A stretch of 64,000 nucleotides of DNA from BNXB01 sp031556375 (GTDB lineage: Bacteria; Bacteroidota; Bacteroidia; Bacteroidales; Azobacteroidaceae), in NCBI GenBank assembly GCA_031556375.1, contig JAVBTA010000034.1, positions 9,757 through 73,756 on the forward strand, written 5' to 3'. Each line of letters opens with the position of its first letter. The stretch's first letter is position 1. The position numbers were made by a program, and so were the translations under genes. The notes beneath the pieces were generated by a model. It had not been told where the DNA came from. It ran no database searches and saw only the letters and a program-made list of their open reading frames with translations. Shown piece by piece: positions 36,625-44,501 of this stretch.

Positions 36625-39096
36625 ATGATTTATCCAGAGAATTTTGAACAAAAAATCGGTTTTGATAAGATAAGACATTTGGTTACGACCAAATGTCTTT
36701 GTGCTTTGGGAGAGGAGAAAGTCGAACAAATGATTTTTTCAACCGATTATCAATTTATAAAACAACAACTTTATCAGACAAATGAATTTATCCGGATCTT
36801 ACAGGAAGAAGATGATTTTCCCTCCGGTAATTTCTATGATGTCCGTGATTCATTAAAGAAAATACGTATTGAAGGCACGTATTTGCTTGAAAAAGAAGTG
36901 TTTGATATTCGACGCTCGTTGCAAACCATCAACGAAATTGTCCGTTTTTTTCAAATTAAAGCGGAAGATAATAGCGATTATCCTTATTTATGCGAATTAG
37001 CTGCGGATGTTGGTACTTTCCCTCAGATTACAAAACGGATCGACACTATTTTAGATAAATACGGAGAGGTAAAAGACAGTGCATCTGCTGAGTTGGCTAA
37101 GGTCAGAAAAGATCTTACCCAGACAATGAATGGCATATCGAAAACTCTTAACAGCATTTTGCGGACTGCACAATCAGAAGGCCTTGTTGATAAAGATGTA
37201 GCTCCTACCATGCGTGACGGAAGATTGGTGATCCCGGTTGCTCCGGCTTTTAAACGCAAGTTGAGAGGTATCGTGCATGATGAATCTGCCAGTGGAAAAA
37301 CAGTATTTATCGAGCCCGCAGAAGTCGTCGAAGCTAATAACCGAATCCGTGAATTAGAAAGTGAGGAAAAACGTGAGATTATACGTATCCTGACTGATTT
37401 CACGAACTTTATCCGTCCGGAAACATCCAATATCCTGTATTCGTATGAGTTTTTGGCTCAGATCGATTTTATCAGGGCTAAAGCTATTTTTGCATTAGAT
37501 ATCCAGGCTATTTTGCCGATATTTGAAAATAAGCAGCAATTGGATTGGATACGGGCTATCCATCCGTTATTGTTTTTATCTCACCGCAGGCAAAATAAGA
37601 CGGTAGTCCCATTAGATATTGAATTGACATCTGAAAAAGGGCGTATATTACTGATTTCAGGCCCGAATGCAGGGGGAAAATCAGTTTGTCTTAAAACGGT
37701 AGGTTTGCTGCAATATATGCTTCAATCAGGTATGTTGATTCCTTTGTATGAAAGCTCTCGTACCGGTATCTTCAATGATATCTTTATTGATATTGGAGAC
37801 GAACAATCGATTGAAAATGATCTGAGTACCTACAGTTCTCATTTGACGAATATGAAATACTTTGTTCGTAATTGCAATCCGAAGTCTATTGTCCTGATTG
37901 ATGAATTTGGAAGTGGTACTGAACCTCAGATCGGAGGTGCCATCGCGGAAACGTTATTGGATCGCTTCAACAAAAAGCAAAGTTTCGGAGTAATAACTAC
38001 TCACTATCAGAATCTAAAGCATTATGCTGATGAAAATGAGGGAGTTATAAATGGTGCTATGTTGTACGATCGACACGAAATGCAACCGTTATTTAAATTA
38101 TCAATCGGAAATCCCGGAAGTTCCTTTGCTATTGAAATTGCCCGTAAAATAGGTTTGCCGGCAGATGTAATTGCTGATGCTTCCCGGATTGTGGGACAAG
38201 ATTATATCGATATGGATAAATATCTGCAGGATATAGTTCGTGACAAGAGATATTGGGAGGCTAAACGACAAAATATTCGTCAACAAGAAAAACGGTTAGA
38301 GGAATTAACTGAGCGTTATCAAGTTGATTTACATAAAATTGAATCTCAACGAAAAGAGATTGTAGCTCAGGCTAAAGCTGATGCGGAACGTTTACTGTCA
38401 GATACAAATGCCCGGATTGAAAATACGATTAAAGAAATCAAAGAAGCTCAGGCTGAGAAGGAAAAAACAAAAAATATCCGGAAATCGTTGGATGAGTTCC
38501 GTAATAAACTGGATGAAAACAAAGAAGAAAATGATGTTATTGCAAAGAAAATCCAGAAAATAAAGGATCGGGAAGCTCAGAAAAAGATGAAACAGCAACC
38601 GGTTAAGCAGGAAGTCTTTAATCCTGGTGAGATTGAACCCGGAGATACAGTACGTATTAAAGGACAACGTTCTACTGGTGAGATACTTGAGATAAAAGGA
38701 AAGAATGTTGTTGTTGTATTCGGGGCTATTAAGTCGACCCTGAAAATGGATCAACTGGAGAAAGTAAGCAAGAATCAGATCAAGAAAGAAACTCCAAAGA
38801 GTACTTTTTTAAGTTCCCAAACTTTCGATTCCATGTCGGAAAAAAAACTGCACTTCAAAATGGAGATCGATGTGCGTGGAATGCGTGGGGAAGAAGCTTT
38901 ACAGGCTGTTACTTACTACATAGACGATGCGATTCAATGTGGAGTAGGGCGTGTTCGTATCCTTCACGGAACGGGTACTGGCGCTTTGCGGCAAATTATC
39001 CGTGATTACTTGAAAAATATTCCTGGAGTTAAGCGTTTTCAGGATGAACATATCCAGTTTGGTGGGTCAGGGATTACAGTCGTGGAGTTTGAGTAA
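36625..39096 (+). CDS. mutS2: Endonuclease MutS2
   Basis: An 823-residue MutS2 family ATPase, linked to suppression of recombination and to ribosome rescue in other bacteria. It has the MutS core and clamp regions, an ABC-type ATPase with Walker A ISGPNAGGKSVCLKT (about residue 345), signature DLSTYSSHLTNMKYF and Walker B SIVLIDEFGSGTEP, a long charged coiled coil (about 510-650), a KOW-like segment (GDTVRIKGQRSTGEILEI) and a C-terminal Smr nuclease domain with IDVRGMRGEEAL and HGTGTGALRQII. It is followed by a strong terminator. Confidence 0.96.
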   Translation: MIYPENFEQKIGFDKIRHLVTTKCLCALGEEKVEQMIFSTDYQFIKQQLYQTNEFIRILQEEDDFPSGNFYDVRDSLKKIRIEGTYLLEKEVFDIRRSLQTINEIVRFFQIKAEDNSDYPYLCELAADVGTFPQITKRIDTILDKYGEVKDSASAELAKVRKDLTQTMNGISKTLNSILRTAQSEGLVDKDVAPTMRDGRLVIPVAPAFKRKLRGIVHDESASGKTVFIEPAEVVEANNRIRELESEEKREIIRILTDFTNFIRPETSNILYSYEFLAQIDFIRAKAIFALDIQAILPIFENKQQLDWIRAIHPLLFLSHRRQNKTVVPLDIELTSEKGRILLISGPNAGGKSVCLKTVGLLQYMLQSGMLIPLYESSRTGIFNDIFIDIGDEQSIENDLSTYSSHLTNMKYFVRNCNPKSIVLIDEFGSGTEPQIGGAIAETLLDRFNKKQSFGVITTHYQNLKHYADENEGVINGAMLYDRHEMQPLFKLSIGNPGSSFAIEIARKIGLPADVIADASRIVGQDYIDMDKYLQDIVRDKRYWEAKRQNIRQQEKRLEELTERYQVDLHKIESQRKEIVAQAKADAERLLSDTNARIENTIKEIKEAQAEKEKTKNIRKSLDEFRNKLDENKEENDVIAKKIQKIKDREAQKKMKQQPVKQEVFNPGEIEPGDTVRIKGQRSTGEILEIKGKNVVVVFGAIKSTLKMDQLEKVSKNQIKKETPKSTFLSSQTFDSMSEKKLHFKMEIDVRGMRGEEALQAVTYYIDDAIQCGVGRVRILHGTGTGALRQIIRDYLKNIPGVKRFQDEHIQFGGSGITVVEFE

Positions 39097-39110
39097 TAAA
39101 AATAACATTT

Positions 39111-39144
39111 AAAAAGTCCGAGCTTGGGAAAGTTCGGACTTTTT
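39111..39144 (+). terminator. Rho-independent terminator after mutS2
   Basis: AAAAAGTCCGAGCTT (39111-39125) pairs with AAGTTCGGACTTTTT (39130-39144) with a single wobble and a short loop. The A and T ends make it bidirectional, serving also the convergent DUF1254 operon. Confidence 0.88.
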
Positions 39145-39185
39145 GAATAAAAAAAGGGAGTGTATTTCAATAAATTTATTGGGTA

Positions 39186-40655
39186 TCACTTCTCTTTTTT
39201 CACTGCAGGCGGTGTCCATCTCAGTGTAAGGACATCTTCGTCGGGCCAGTAGGCCCGCAAGTAAACCGAGAATACGTCGGCAGGTGCCGGAACCCAGTTG
39301 CTTTCTTTGTCCTTTCCGGGAGAAGTATGTTGTACGTAAAGTGTCAATGAACCGTCGGGGTTGTATTTCAGGTCTTTGTTTTTAGTACCTTTAGAGAAAA
39401 CTTTCTGCGGATTGTCATAGAAAAGGTGTGCGTTGTTATATACGGTCAACGACCAGAATCCTTTTACCGGCGGAAATTTCCCCTTTTCAAAGGTAATGGT
39501 ATAGTTGCCGTCTTTCCCGTTCAGGCGAACGCCTTGCGAATCCATATCCTGATAGAAATACGAGGTTTCGTTGCCCAGGTTGATAAATATGTTGGATTTT
39601 GCCATGGCTACGCGCGAAAGGTAATCGGTGCCGAATTCAGCTCCGTTTCTAGGAGTTGTCCAATAATTACCCACGGGAACTCCGATATTCTTGAAGTCGC
39701 GAAGGGGACGAATCAACTCTTTTTCGGCATCCACGGCCGATTTTACTAAAGCAGCTTTCAGTTCGGGATTGGCTTTGGCGGCATCTAAAATGGAATTGAA
39801 CAGGGCATAGAGCGACTCTTCGCCTTTAAGCGGGGGAACTAATTTCAGGATGTCGGGAAGTTCATCGAAATATTTTTCGGGAATCACCCAAGAGACTTCC
39901 TCTTGCAGGTTGGCATGTTTCGGGTCTGGAAACGAGGGTGTTTTGGTATAATCCATCGTCTGCATTTTCCCGGTAAACTTGCTGAGCGGATAAACCATGA
40001 TCTGATTGATCAATTTCAAGGCTTCCGCTTTATCTTTGGGATCGTCGGTCAGAAATACACGCGGCAATACATACGATTCGTTCATATCCGAACGGATAAC
40101 GGCATTGACTCCTTTGGGAGTTTCCCCTTTCCAATCGGGGCCAACCACTAAATAGAATCCGGGTTTGGTATCGTACATCTTTCCTAAGCGTCCCACGCCA
40201 TCAGTACGCAGGTTGCCAACCTGGTATACCCAGAAGCGGTCACCGAAATCGGGTATCTGCACCACCACAGGACTCTCGTCTAATGCCAGGAATGAAACCC
40301 CGTAGGCTACATCCTGGTTGGGACATACCACATAGCGTTGCATCGGATCCATATAGTCCGTCAGCAGGCTCACATGATTAAGAGGCGCCACGGGCACCAC
40401 CCCGCCGTTACGCCCGGGTTCGGGCACTTCGCGCATGCCCAGTATGCGATTGTGTACATTTACCATGGGCCACCCCCATATATACATGAACTTACCCATC
40501 TGATAGACGTATTCTTTGGTCATAATGGTTCCGGGCTGGGGGCCAGGCACTTCGTTCTTCACCGGATTTTGTACTTGGCTGTAACCGGGAATAACCAACA
40601 CGGCTGTCATCAATAATAAGATGACTGTTTTTAGGTTTAATTTTAACGTTTCCAT
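39186..40655 (-). CDS. Exported DUF1254/DUF1214 domain protein (paralogue 1)
   Basis: A 489-residue protein with a Sec signal peptide (residues 1-27, ending GYSQ), an N-terminal DUF1254 domain (about 55-190, with YIWGWPMVNVHNRILGM) and a C-terminal DUF1214 domain (about 360-470, with GFWSLTVYNNAHLF). The family has no settled biochemical function. It sits 56 bases after a second, lipoprotein-type paralogue and is probably in its operon, opposite an AraC-type regulator. The base composition is visibly richer in G and C than the surrounding housekeeping genes, which suggests acquisition by transfer. Confidence 0.85.
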   Translation of the reverse strand: METLKLNLKTVILLLMTAVLVIPGYSQVQNPVKNEVPGPQPGTIMTKEYVYQMGKFMYIWGWPMVNVHNRILGMREVPEPGRNGGVVPVAPLNHVSLLTDYMDPMQRYVVCPNQDVAYGVSFLALDESPVVVQIPDFGDRFWVYQVGNLRTDGVGRLGKMYDTKPGFYLVVGPDWKGETPKGVNAVIRSDMNESYVLPRVFLTDDPKDKAEALKLINQIMVYPLSKFTGKMQTMDYTKTPSFPDPKHANLQEEVSWVIPEKYFDELPDILKLVPPLKGEESLYALFNSILDAAKANPELKAALVKSAVDAEKELIRPLRDFKNIGVPVGNYWTTPRNGAEFGTDYLSRVAMAKSNIFINLGNETSYFYQDMDSQGVRLNGKDGNYTITFEKGKFPPVKGFWSLTVYNNAHLFYDNPQKVFSKGTKNKDLKYNPDGSLTLYVQHTSPGKDKESNWVPAPADVFSVYLRAYWPDEDVLTLRWTPPAVKKEK

Positions 40656-40711
40656 CTTTGTTTAATAATTTTATTTTACTTCCTCAAAATCGCCTGGTTT
40701 ATGTAATTTAT

Positions 40712-42241
40712 TTAATTTTTTTTTATATCATCGGGTTGCCATGTCTGGTCGAAGAATGCTTTCATCGGAGCGTACAAGCGAACGTTCACAAAGAAACCTT
40801 TATTGGGTACTGTAGCTATCCAGTTCTTACCTGTCCCTGGCGATTCAGGGCCAAAATAGAAATCATACGAACCGTCGGTGTTGGTTACCGGCTTGTCCAT
40901 ACTGTTAATGGACGGGAAAGGCTGTCCGTTATCAAGTCCGGCGCCATTCTCAGGATCGTACAACGTTATTGACCAGAAAAGTTTAGCTGGCACATCTTTG
41001 GGCAGGTGGAGCACATAGTTGTTGGAACCATTCAGGAAATTGCCATCGGCATCTCGGAAAGCAGCCGGATATTTCGACCCCATGTTCTCTACATTGAGTG
41101 CCATAACAGGACTGGAAGAGTAGGCTGTTGCAAAGAAGCAGGTACGTGGACTGATGTAATTAAAGGTTTCAGCGGTAAATGTTTCGTTTACAGGAAACCC
41201 ATTTAACCATTGCTTATCTTGATAATAACGTGCACTCGGCACATAGTCAGGTAGGTCGAAGCCAATTACTTTAGCCATATTGAAGGCTGTTCTGGCAGCT
41301 TTATCCAGTATTTCTTTTGCATGAGCATCGGGATTGAACGGCTTGCCTTTTTCTATACCGATAGATTGCAAAATTCCTCGCATTTCCATATCTTTCGGAT
41401 CAACATATTCATGGTCGATAAAACGCGCCAATAACTCGAATGCTTTGCCGTCTGTGGGAAACAACATGTTGTGTGAACTCTCGGATCCATCGGGAAATTG
41501 CATGGGTTTGGCCTGGTCTTTCTTGCCTAAAGGATAGATGATCGTTTTTTCCATCACGGCAACCGGAGCTTCCAGTTGTTTCGGGTCTTTAAAAAAGCCC
41601 CTCCAGAAAACAAATACGCCGTATGTGCCGGAACGATAAACGTAATAACCGGAAGGAATATCGCCGGTATAGTCGGGGGGGATGATCAGGTATTTACCCC
41701 CTTTTCCCTTGTCAGGGCCAGGCAAACCTACATCACCTGACCATTCACGTCCGTCAATTTTGCCAACGGATTTAACCGGTCTTTGCCAGAAATCGTCTAA
41801 AACTCCCTGTAAGCCTTCGGGTGCTTCAATAACCATAGGACCGTCTTCTTTCAGGTCGAGATAACCCAGTGCGTAAATCACATCGGAATTAGGCGTGGTA
41901 ATGAGTGTTTTGGCATTCAGCCGACCTTTCCATATAGGCAGGATGTTGTAGCCTTTGCCAAAATCTTTTTCGGATCCTTCCTTCATCCCGTACATGTTGA
42001 TGGCGGGCAGAGCCCAAAGGTAAGCCTGTGTGGCACGTTGAAACAGAAGCTCATCTTTGAGCTGTTGAATGCCTTCTTCCGTAGGATAACCACCATCGAA
42101 AGGCATATTGGCCAAAGCTTCGTAACGTGAAGCGATGTCGGTAGACGATTTTGTTCTTGTCCCTTCCTGCTGATTGTTGCAAGAAGTGCCTGTTAAGGCA
42201 GTTGCAAAGAGCAATATTCCAATTTTTAGATTTGATCTCAT
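40712..42241 (-). CDS. DUF1254/DUF1214 domain lipoprotein (paralogue 2)
   Basis: A 509-residue protein with a lipoprotein signal (lipobox LTGTSC, Cys21), DUF1254 (about 60-200, with AYLWALPAINMYGM) and DUF1214 (about 380-490, with LFWSITLYDPENG). It is the first gene of a two-gene operon of paralogues. Upstream, a -7 element TACTTTTG at 42430-42423 lacks a -33 element but is preceded by three direct repeats, which points to activator control, perhaps by the divergent AraC-type protein. Function is unknown; lipid anchoring of this copy and release of the other suggests a paired envelope role (inference). Confidence 0.85.
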   Translation of the reverse strand: MRSNLKIGILLFATALTGTSCNNQQEGTRTKSSTDIASRYEALANMPFDGGYPTEEGIQQLKDELLFQRATQAYLWALPAINMYGMKEGSEKDFGKGYNILPIWKGRLNAKTLITTPNSDVIYALGYLDLKEDGPMVIEAPEGLQGVLDDFWQRPVKSVGKIDGREWSGDVGLPGPDKGKGGKYLIIPPDYTGDIPSGYYVYRSGTYGVFVFWRGFFKDPKQLEAPVAVMEKTIIYPLGKKDQAKPMQFPDGSESSHNMLFPTDGKAFELLARFIDHEYVDPKDMEMRGILQSIGIEKGKPFNPDAHAKEILDKAARTAFNMAKVIGFDLPDYVPSARYYQDKQWLNGFPVNETFTAETFNYISPRTCFFATAYSSSPVMALNVENMGSKYPAAFRDADGNFLNGSNNYVLHLPKDVPAKLFWSITLYDPENGAGLDNGQPFPSINSMDKPVTNTDGSYDFYFGPESPGTGKNWIATVPNKGFFVNVRLYAPMKAFFDQTWQPDDIKKN

Positions 42242-42422
42242 TGTTATTAATTATTTTAAAATTATTATTTGATTTTGTTCTGATTTTGAAAACATTAAAA
42301 TTAACCGTTATAAACAAAAGCGATTCCTGAAAGGTTTCTTAACTATCAAAGGTTTATTCTAAAACTTATGCCTTAAATCTAATAAACAACCGGACGCTAA
42401 TCCTGACCTTTCAGATGTATGA

Positions 42423-42532
42423 CAAAAGTATATGTTCTTTTTTTATCAGGAATTACAACATGTATAAATCTGACATTGCAATTCGTATAAGACGCTACAA
42501 AATGTATAAATTTTTATGACAAAATGTATTAA
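42423..42532 (-). promoter_or_regulatory. Activator-type control region of the DUF1254 operon: -7 element plus three direct repeats
   Basis: The 357-base divergent gap 42242-42598 holds, on the minus strand, TACTTTTG (42430-42423) without a usable TTTG at -33. Plus-strand direct repeats ACAACATGTATAAA (42455-42468), ACAAAATGTATAAA (42497-42510) and ACAAAATGTATTAA (42519-42532) lie upstream of it. Spacings of 42 and 22 bases put them on the same face of the helix. The rest of the gap (42242-42420) is AT-rich with nothing else recognised. Confidence 0.5.
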
Positions 42533-42563
42533 ATGGTAATTTCAAGTATTTTACAATTTTATA

Positions 42564-42594
42564 TTTGGGGTATTCTCTAAAATTCGTAAATTTG
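42564..42594 (+). promoter_or_regulatory. Promoter of the AraC-type regulator
   Basis: TTTG (42564-42567), 19 bases, then TAAATTTG (42587-42594): a full consensus match only 5 bases before the predicted ATG at 42599. This implies a leaderless message or a slightly later start. Confidence 0.7.
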
Positions 42595-42598
42595 CAGA

Positions 42599-43804
42599 AT
42601 GGATATTATTGATTTTTTCTATATGGTTCTACGTTGGATGCCTTTTTTTGCAGCATTTGTTTGCATTATTCTTTTGGCAATCCACTTGTTCCGGCACACA
42701 ACTGTCCCTTTGAGTGTGCGGATCATACCTATTTTGGTGTTGATTACATTCGGCATAAACTGGCTATACGCTAACCTGTTGTATTTTCTAAATTCTCTGC
42801 CGATACTGATTGTTCCTTTGTTGTTTCTTAGTGCTGTTTTAACTCCTGTTTTATTATATAACCTGGTTTCCCGGTTGACACGTTTGCACTCGGATGAGCG
42901 TTTCCCGAAATGGCATTACCTGATGCCCGGATTAGTGTTTATTCTGGTCTTAATATGGGCATTTTTAAATTGGAATAAAGTATTGTCATTATCGCCAAGG
43001 GCTGATAATATTGAAATGCAGCTAATATGTCCGAATTTATTTTACACCATTAGCTATTTACGGATGATAGTCACATTGGTTTATATCGTACCGAGTATAA
43101 TGCGTATTCGTTGTTACCGAAGGGAAGCGGTTCATTATTCTTCGAATGAATACCATATATCGCTTCGCTGGTTATTGATCCTGGTTCTTATTTTCGGGAT
43201 ACAAATTATCATTACTGGGGTAATGTGCCTGTTACATATTGGAAAGTACAGACAGATAACGACAAATCCGATGATAATTTTAATTGTCATCCTTTTAGTA
43301 TGGCAAATAACCTTGATAACCTATAATATACTGAATGGTAATTTTGAGATTGTAGCCAATGGTAATAACTGTGTGTCTGTTACGGACGGAAAAGGAGGAA
43401 ATAATGTATTATCGACAGAACAGCAGGATTCATTTAAACAGAAATTGGAAGAATATATCGAAAGTAATAAGTCATATCTGAAACCCGACCTGCGAATAAC
43501 TGAATTAACAACTCCGTTGGCGATGAACAGGGCTTACCTCTCGGCGTTTATTAATGATACTTACGGCATGAATTTTTGCCGTTTCATTAACTCGTACCGC
43601 CTGAAAGAATATGAACGTCTTCGAGCCGATGAAAGTAACCGGGAGTATACCAATACTGAACTGGCGCTTCGGGCCGGATTTCCCAATTATATAGGTTTAT
43701 ACCGGGCGCAATCTTATCAGAAAAAAACATTTATTTATTCATCAGGGTTTCAAACAAATCCAGAAACTGACCGATTTCCTTCCCATCCATCAATGCATGA
43801 TTAA
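42599..43804 (+). CDS. AraC family regulator with N-terminal membrane domain
   Basis: A 401-residue regulator with six or seven hydrophobic segments in residues 5-250, a cytoplasmic linker, and a C-terminal AraC-type DNA-binding domain (about 290-375, with LRITELTTPLAMNRAYLSAFIND and FCRFINSYRLKEYERL). The second helix-turn-helix (TELALRAGFPNYIGLYRAQ) is followed by an unusual tail of about 30 residues that overlaps the convergent acetyltransferase gene by 74 bases, so a shorter ancestral C-terminus is possible. Membrane-bound AraC proteins of this type are common in Bacteroidetes. The adjacent DUF1254 operon with direct repeats is the likely target. Confidence 0.85.
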   Translation: MDIIDFFYMVLRWMPFFAAFVCIILLAIHLFRHTTVPLSVRIIPILVLITFGINWLYANLLYFLNSLPILIVPLLFLSAVLTPVLLYNLVSRLTRLHSDERFPKWHYLMPGLVFILVLIWAFLNWNKVLSLSPRADNIEMQLICPNLFYTISYLRMIVTLVYIVPSIMRIRCYRREAVHYSSNEYHISLRWLLILVLIFGIQIIITGVMCLLHIGKYRQITTNPMIILIVILLVWQITLITYNILNGNFEIVANGNNCVSVTDGKGGNNVLSTEQQDSFKQKLEEYIESNKSYLKPDLRITELTTPLAMNRAYLSAFINDTYGMNFCRFINSYRLKEYERLRADESNREYTNTELALRAGFPNYIGLYRAQSYQKKTFIYSSGFQTNPETDRFPSHPSMHD

Positions 43805-44360
43805 CTTCGACAGAAACGGGAAGTAAAAGTTTCCCGTTTTCTTCGAAGAATTTCCCAAAGCTGATTTTAGGACAACTTCCTCTTGTCCCTGTATTGCAAG
43901 CGTGTTTCAGTGCTGTAAACCTGATCCAGGGTAAAACTGTATAATGGATACAATCATTGCGTTTCTGATCTTCATCGAACTTAAGTCCGGAAGAAGCTTT
44001 TGATTCATTGATTACAGGAATAGCTTTTTTTACAAAACTATCAAAATGTTCATGATAGTTTAAAAATGCAAACGTAAAGGTCTTATCAGAGTTATCTACA
44101 GTTGTTGCGGAGTGAATACGGTCGTAGCAAATAACTTCATCATTCTCAATTCTATACCTGAATTCTTTTATTTCGTTGGCTGCAACTAAAGATGTGTGCA
44201 TGTAATAGAGCCAAAATGACACTTGGATTTCTTTTGCTGTAAGGAAAGCCTTTTTACAATCGATGTTAACAGTTACTCCGGTGAATGGATCATTCATCCG
44301 GTTAAAAAATTCAAAATGCTCTTTTCTATTCCAGGAATTTATGTCTATTTTATGCTTCAT
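43731..44360 (-). CDS. CatA-like (chloramphenicol acetyltransferase family) acetyltransferase
   Basis: A 209-residue protein of the chloramphenicol acetyltransferase fold (PF00302): N-terminal WNRKEHFEFFNRMNDPFTGV, central FTFAFLNYHEHFDSFVK and the active-site segment VNHALMDGKEIGQF with catalytic His188. The usual HHxxxDG is NHALMDG here. Members acetylate chloramphenicol or unrelated acceptors, and resistance cannot be concluded. A strong promoter ends about 29 bases upstream. The 3' end overlaps the convergent AraC gene by 74 bases. Confidence 0.85.
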   Translation of the reverse strand: MKHKIDINSWNRKEHFEFFNRMNDPFTGVTVNIDCKKAFLTAKEIQVSFWLYYMHTSLVAANEIKEFRYRIENDEVICYDRIHSATTVDNSDKTFTFAFLNYHEHFDSFVKKAIPVINESKASSGLKFDEDQKRNDCIHYTVLPWIRFTALKHACNTGTRGSCPKISFGKFFEENGKLLLPVSVEVNHALMDGKEIGQFLDLFETLMNK

Positions 44361-44388
44361 TGCGATATATTGTAGTTAAAGATAAGTA

Positions 44389-44420
44389 CAAAAATAGCTA
44401 TAAACTGAAACTAAACCAAA
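44389..44420 (-). promoter_or_regulatory. Promoter of the CAT-like acetyltransferase gene
   Basis: Minus-strand TTTG (44420-44417), 20 bases, TATTTTTG (44396-44389): a full consensus match, with the start site near 44382 and a leader of about 22 bases. Confidence 0.72.
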
Positions 44421-44501
44421 ATATTTTTTCATTGTTTATGGAATTTTCAAAATTGGGACATCTATTAAGTAAAATCAATTTATTCATTAAAATTTACAAT
44501 T

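Noticed and set aside
39426..41864. Plus-strand open frames opposite the DUF1254 genes
   Set aside because: They are explained by the GC-richer composition of the antisense strand; none has a promoter or recognisable motif.
42561..42567. ATATTTG as a -7 element for the AraC gene
   Set aside because: It lacks the leading T of TAnnTTTG in the right register, and its TTTG serves as the -33 element of the perfect promoter that follows.
43731..44360. Calling a chloramphenicol resistance gene
   Set aside because: The fold and active-site His are present, but CatA-like proteins acetylate varied acceptors; resistance cannot be supported from sequence.
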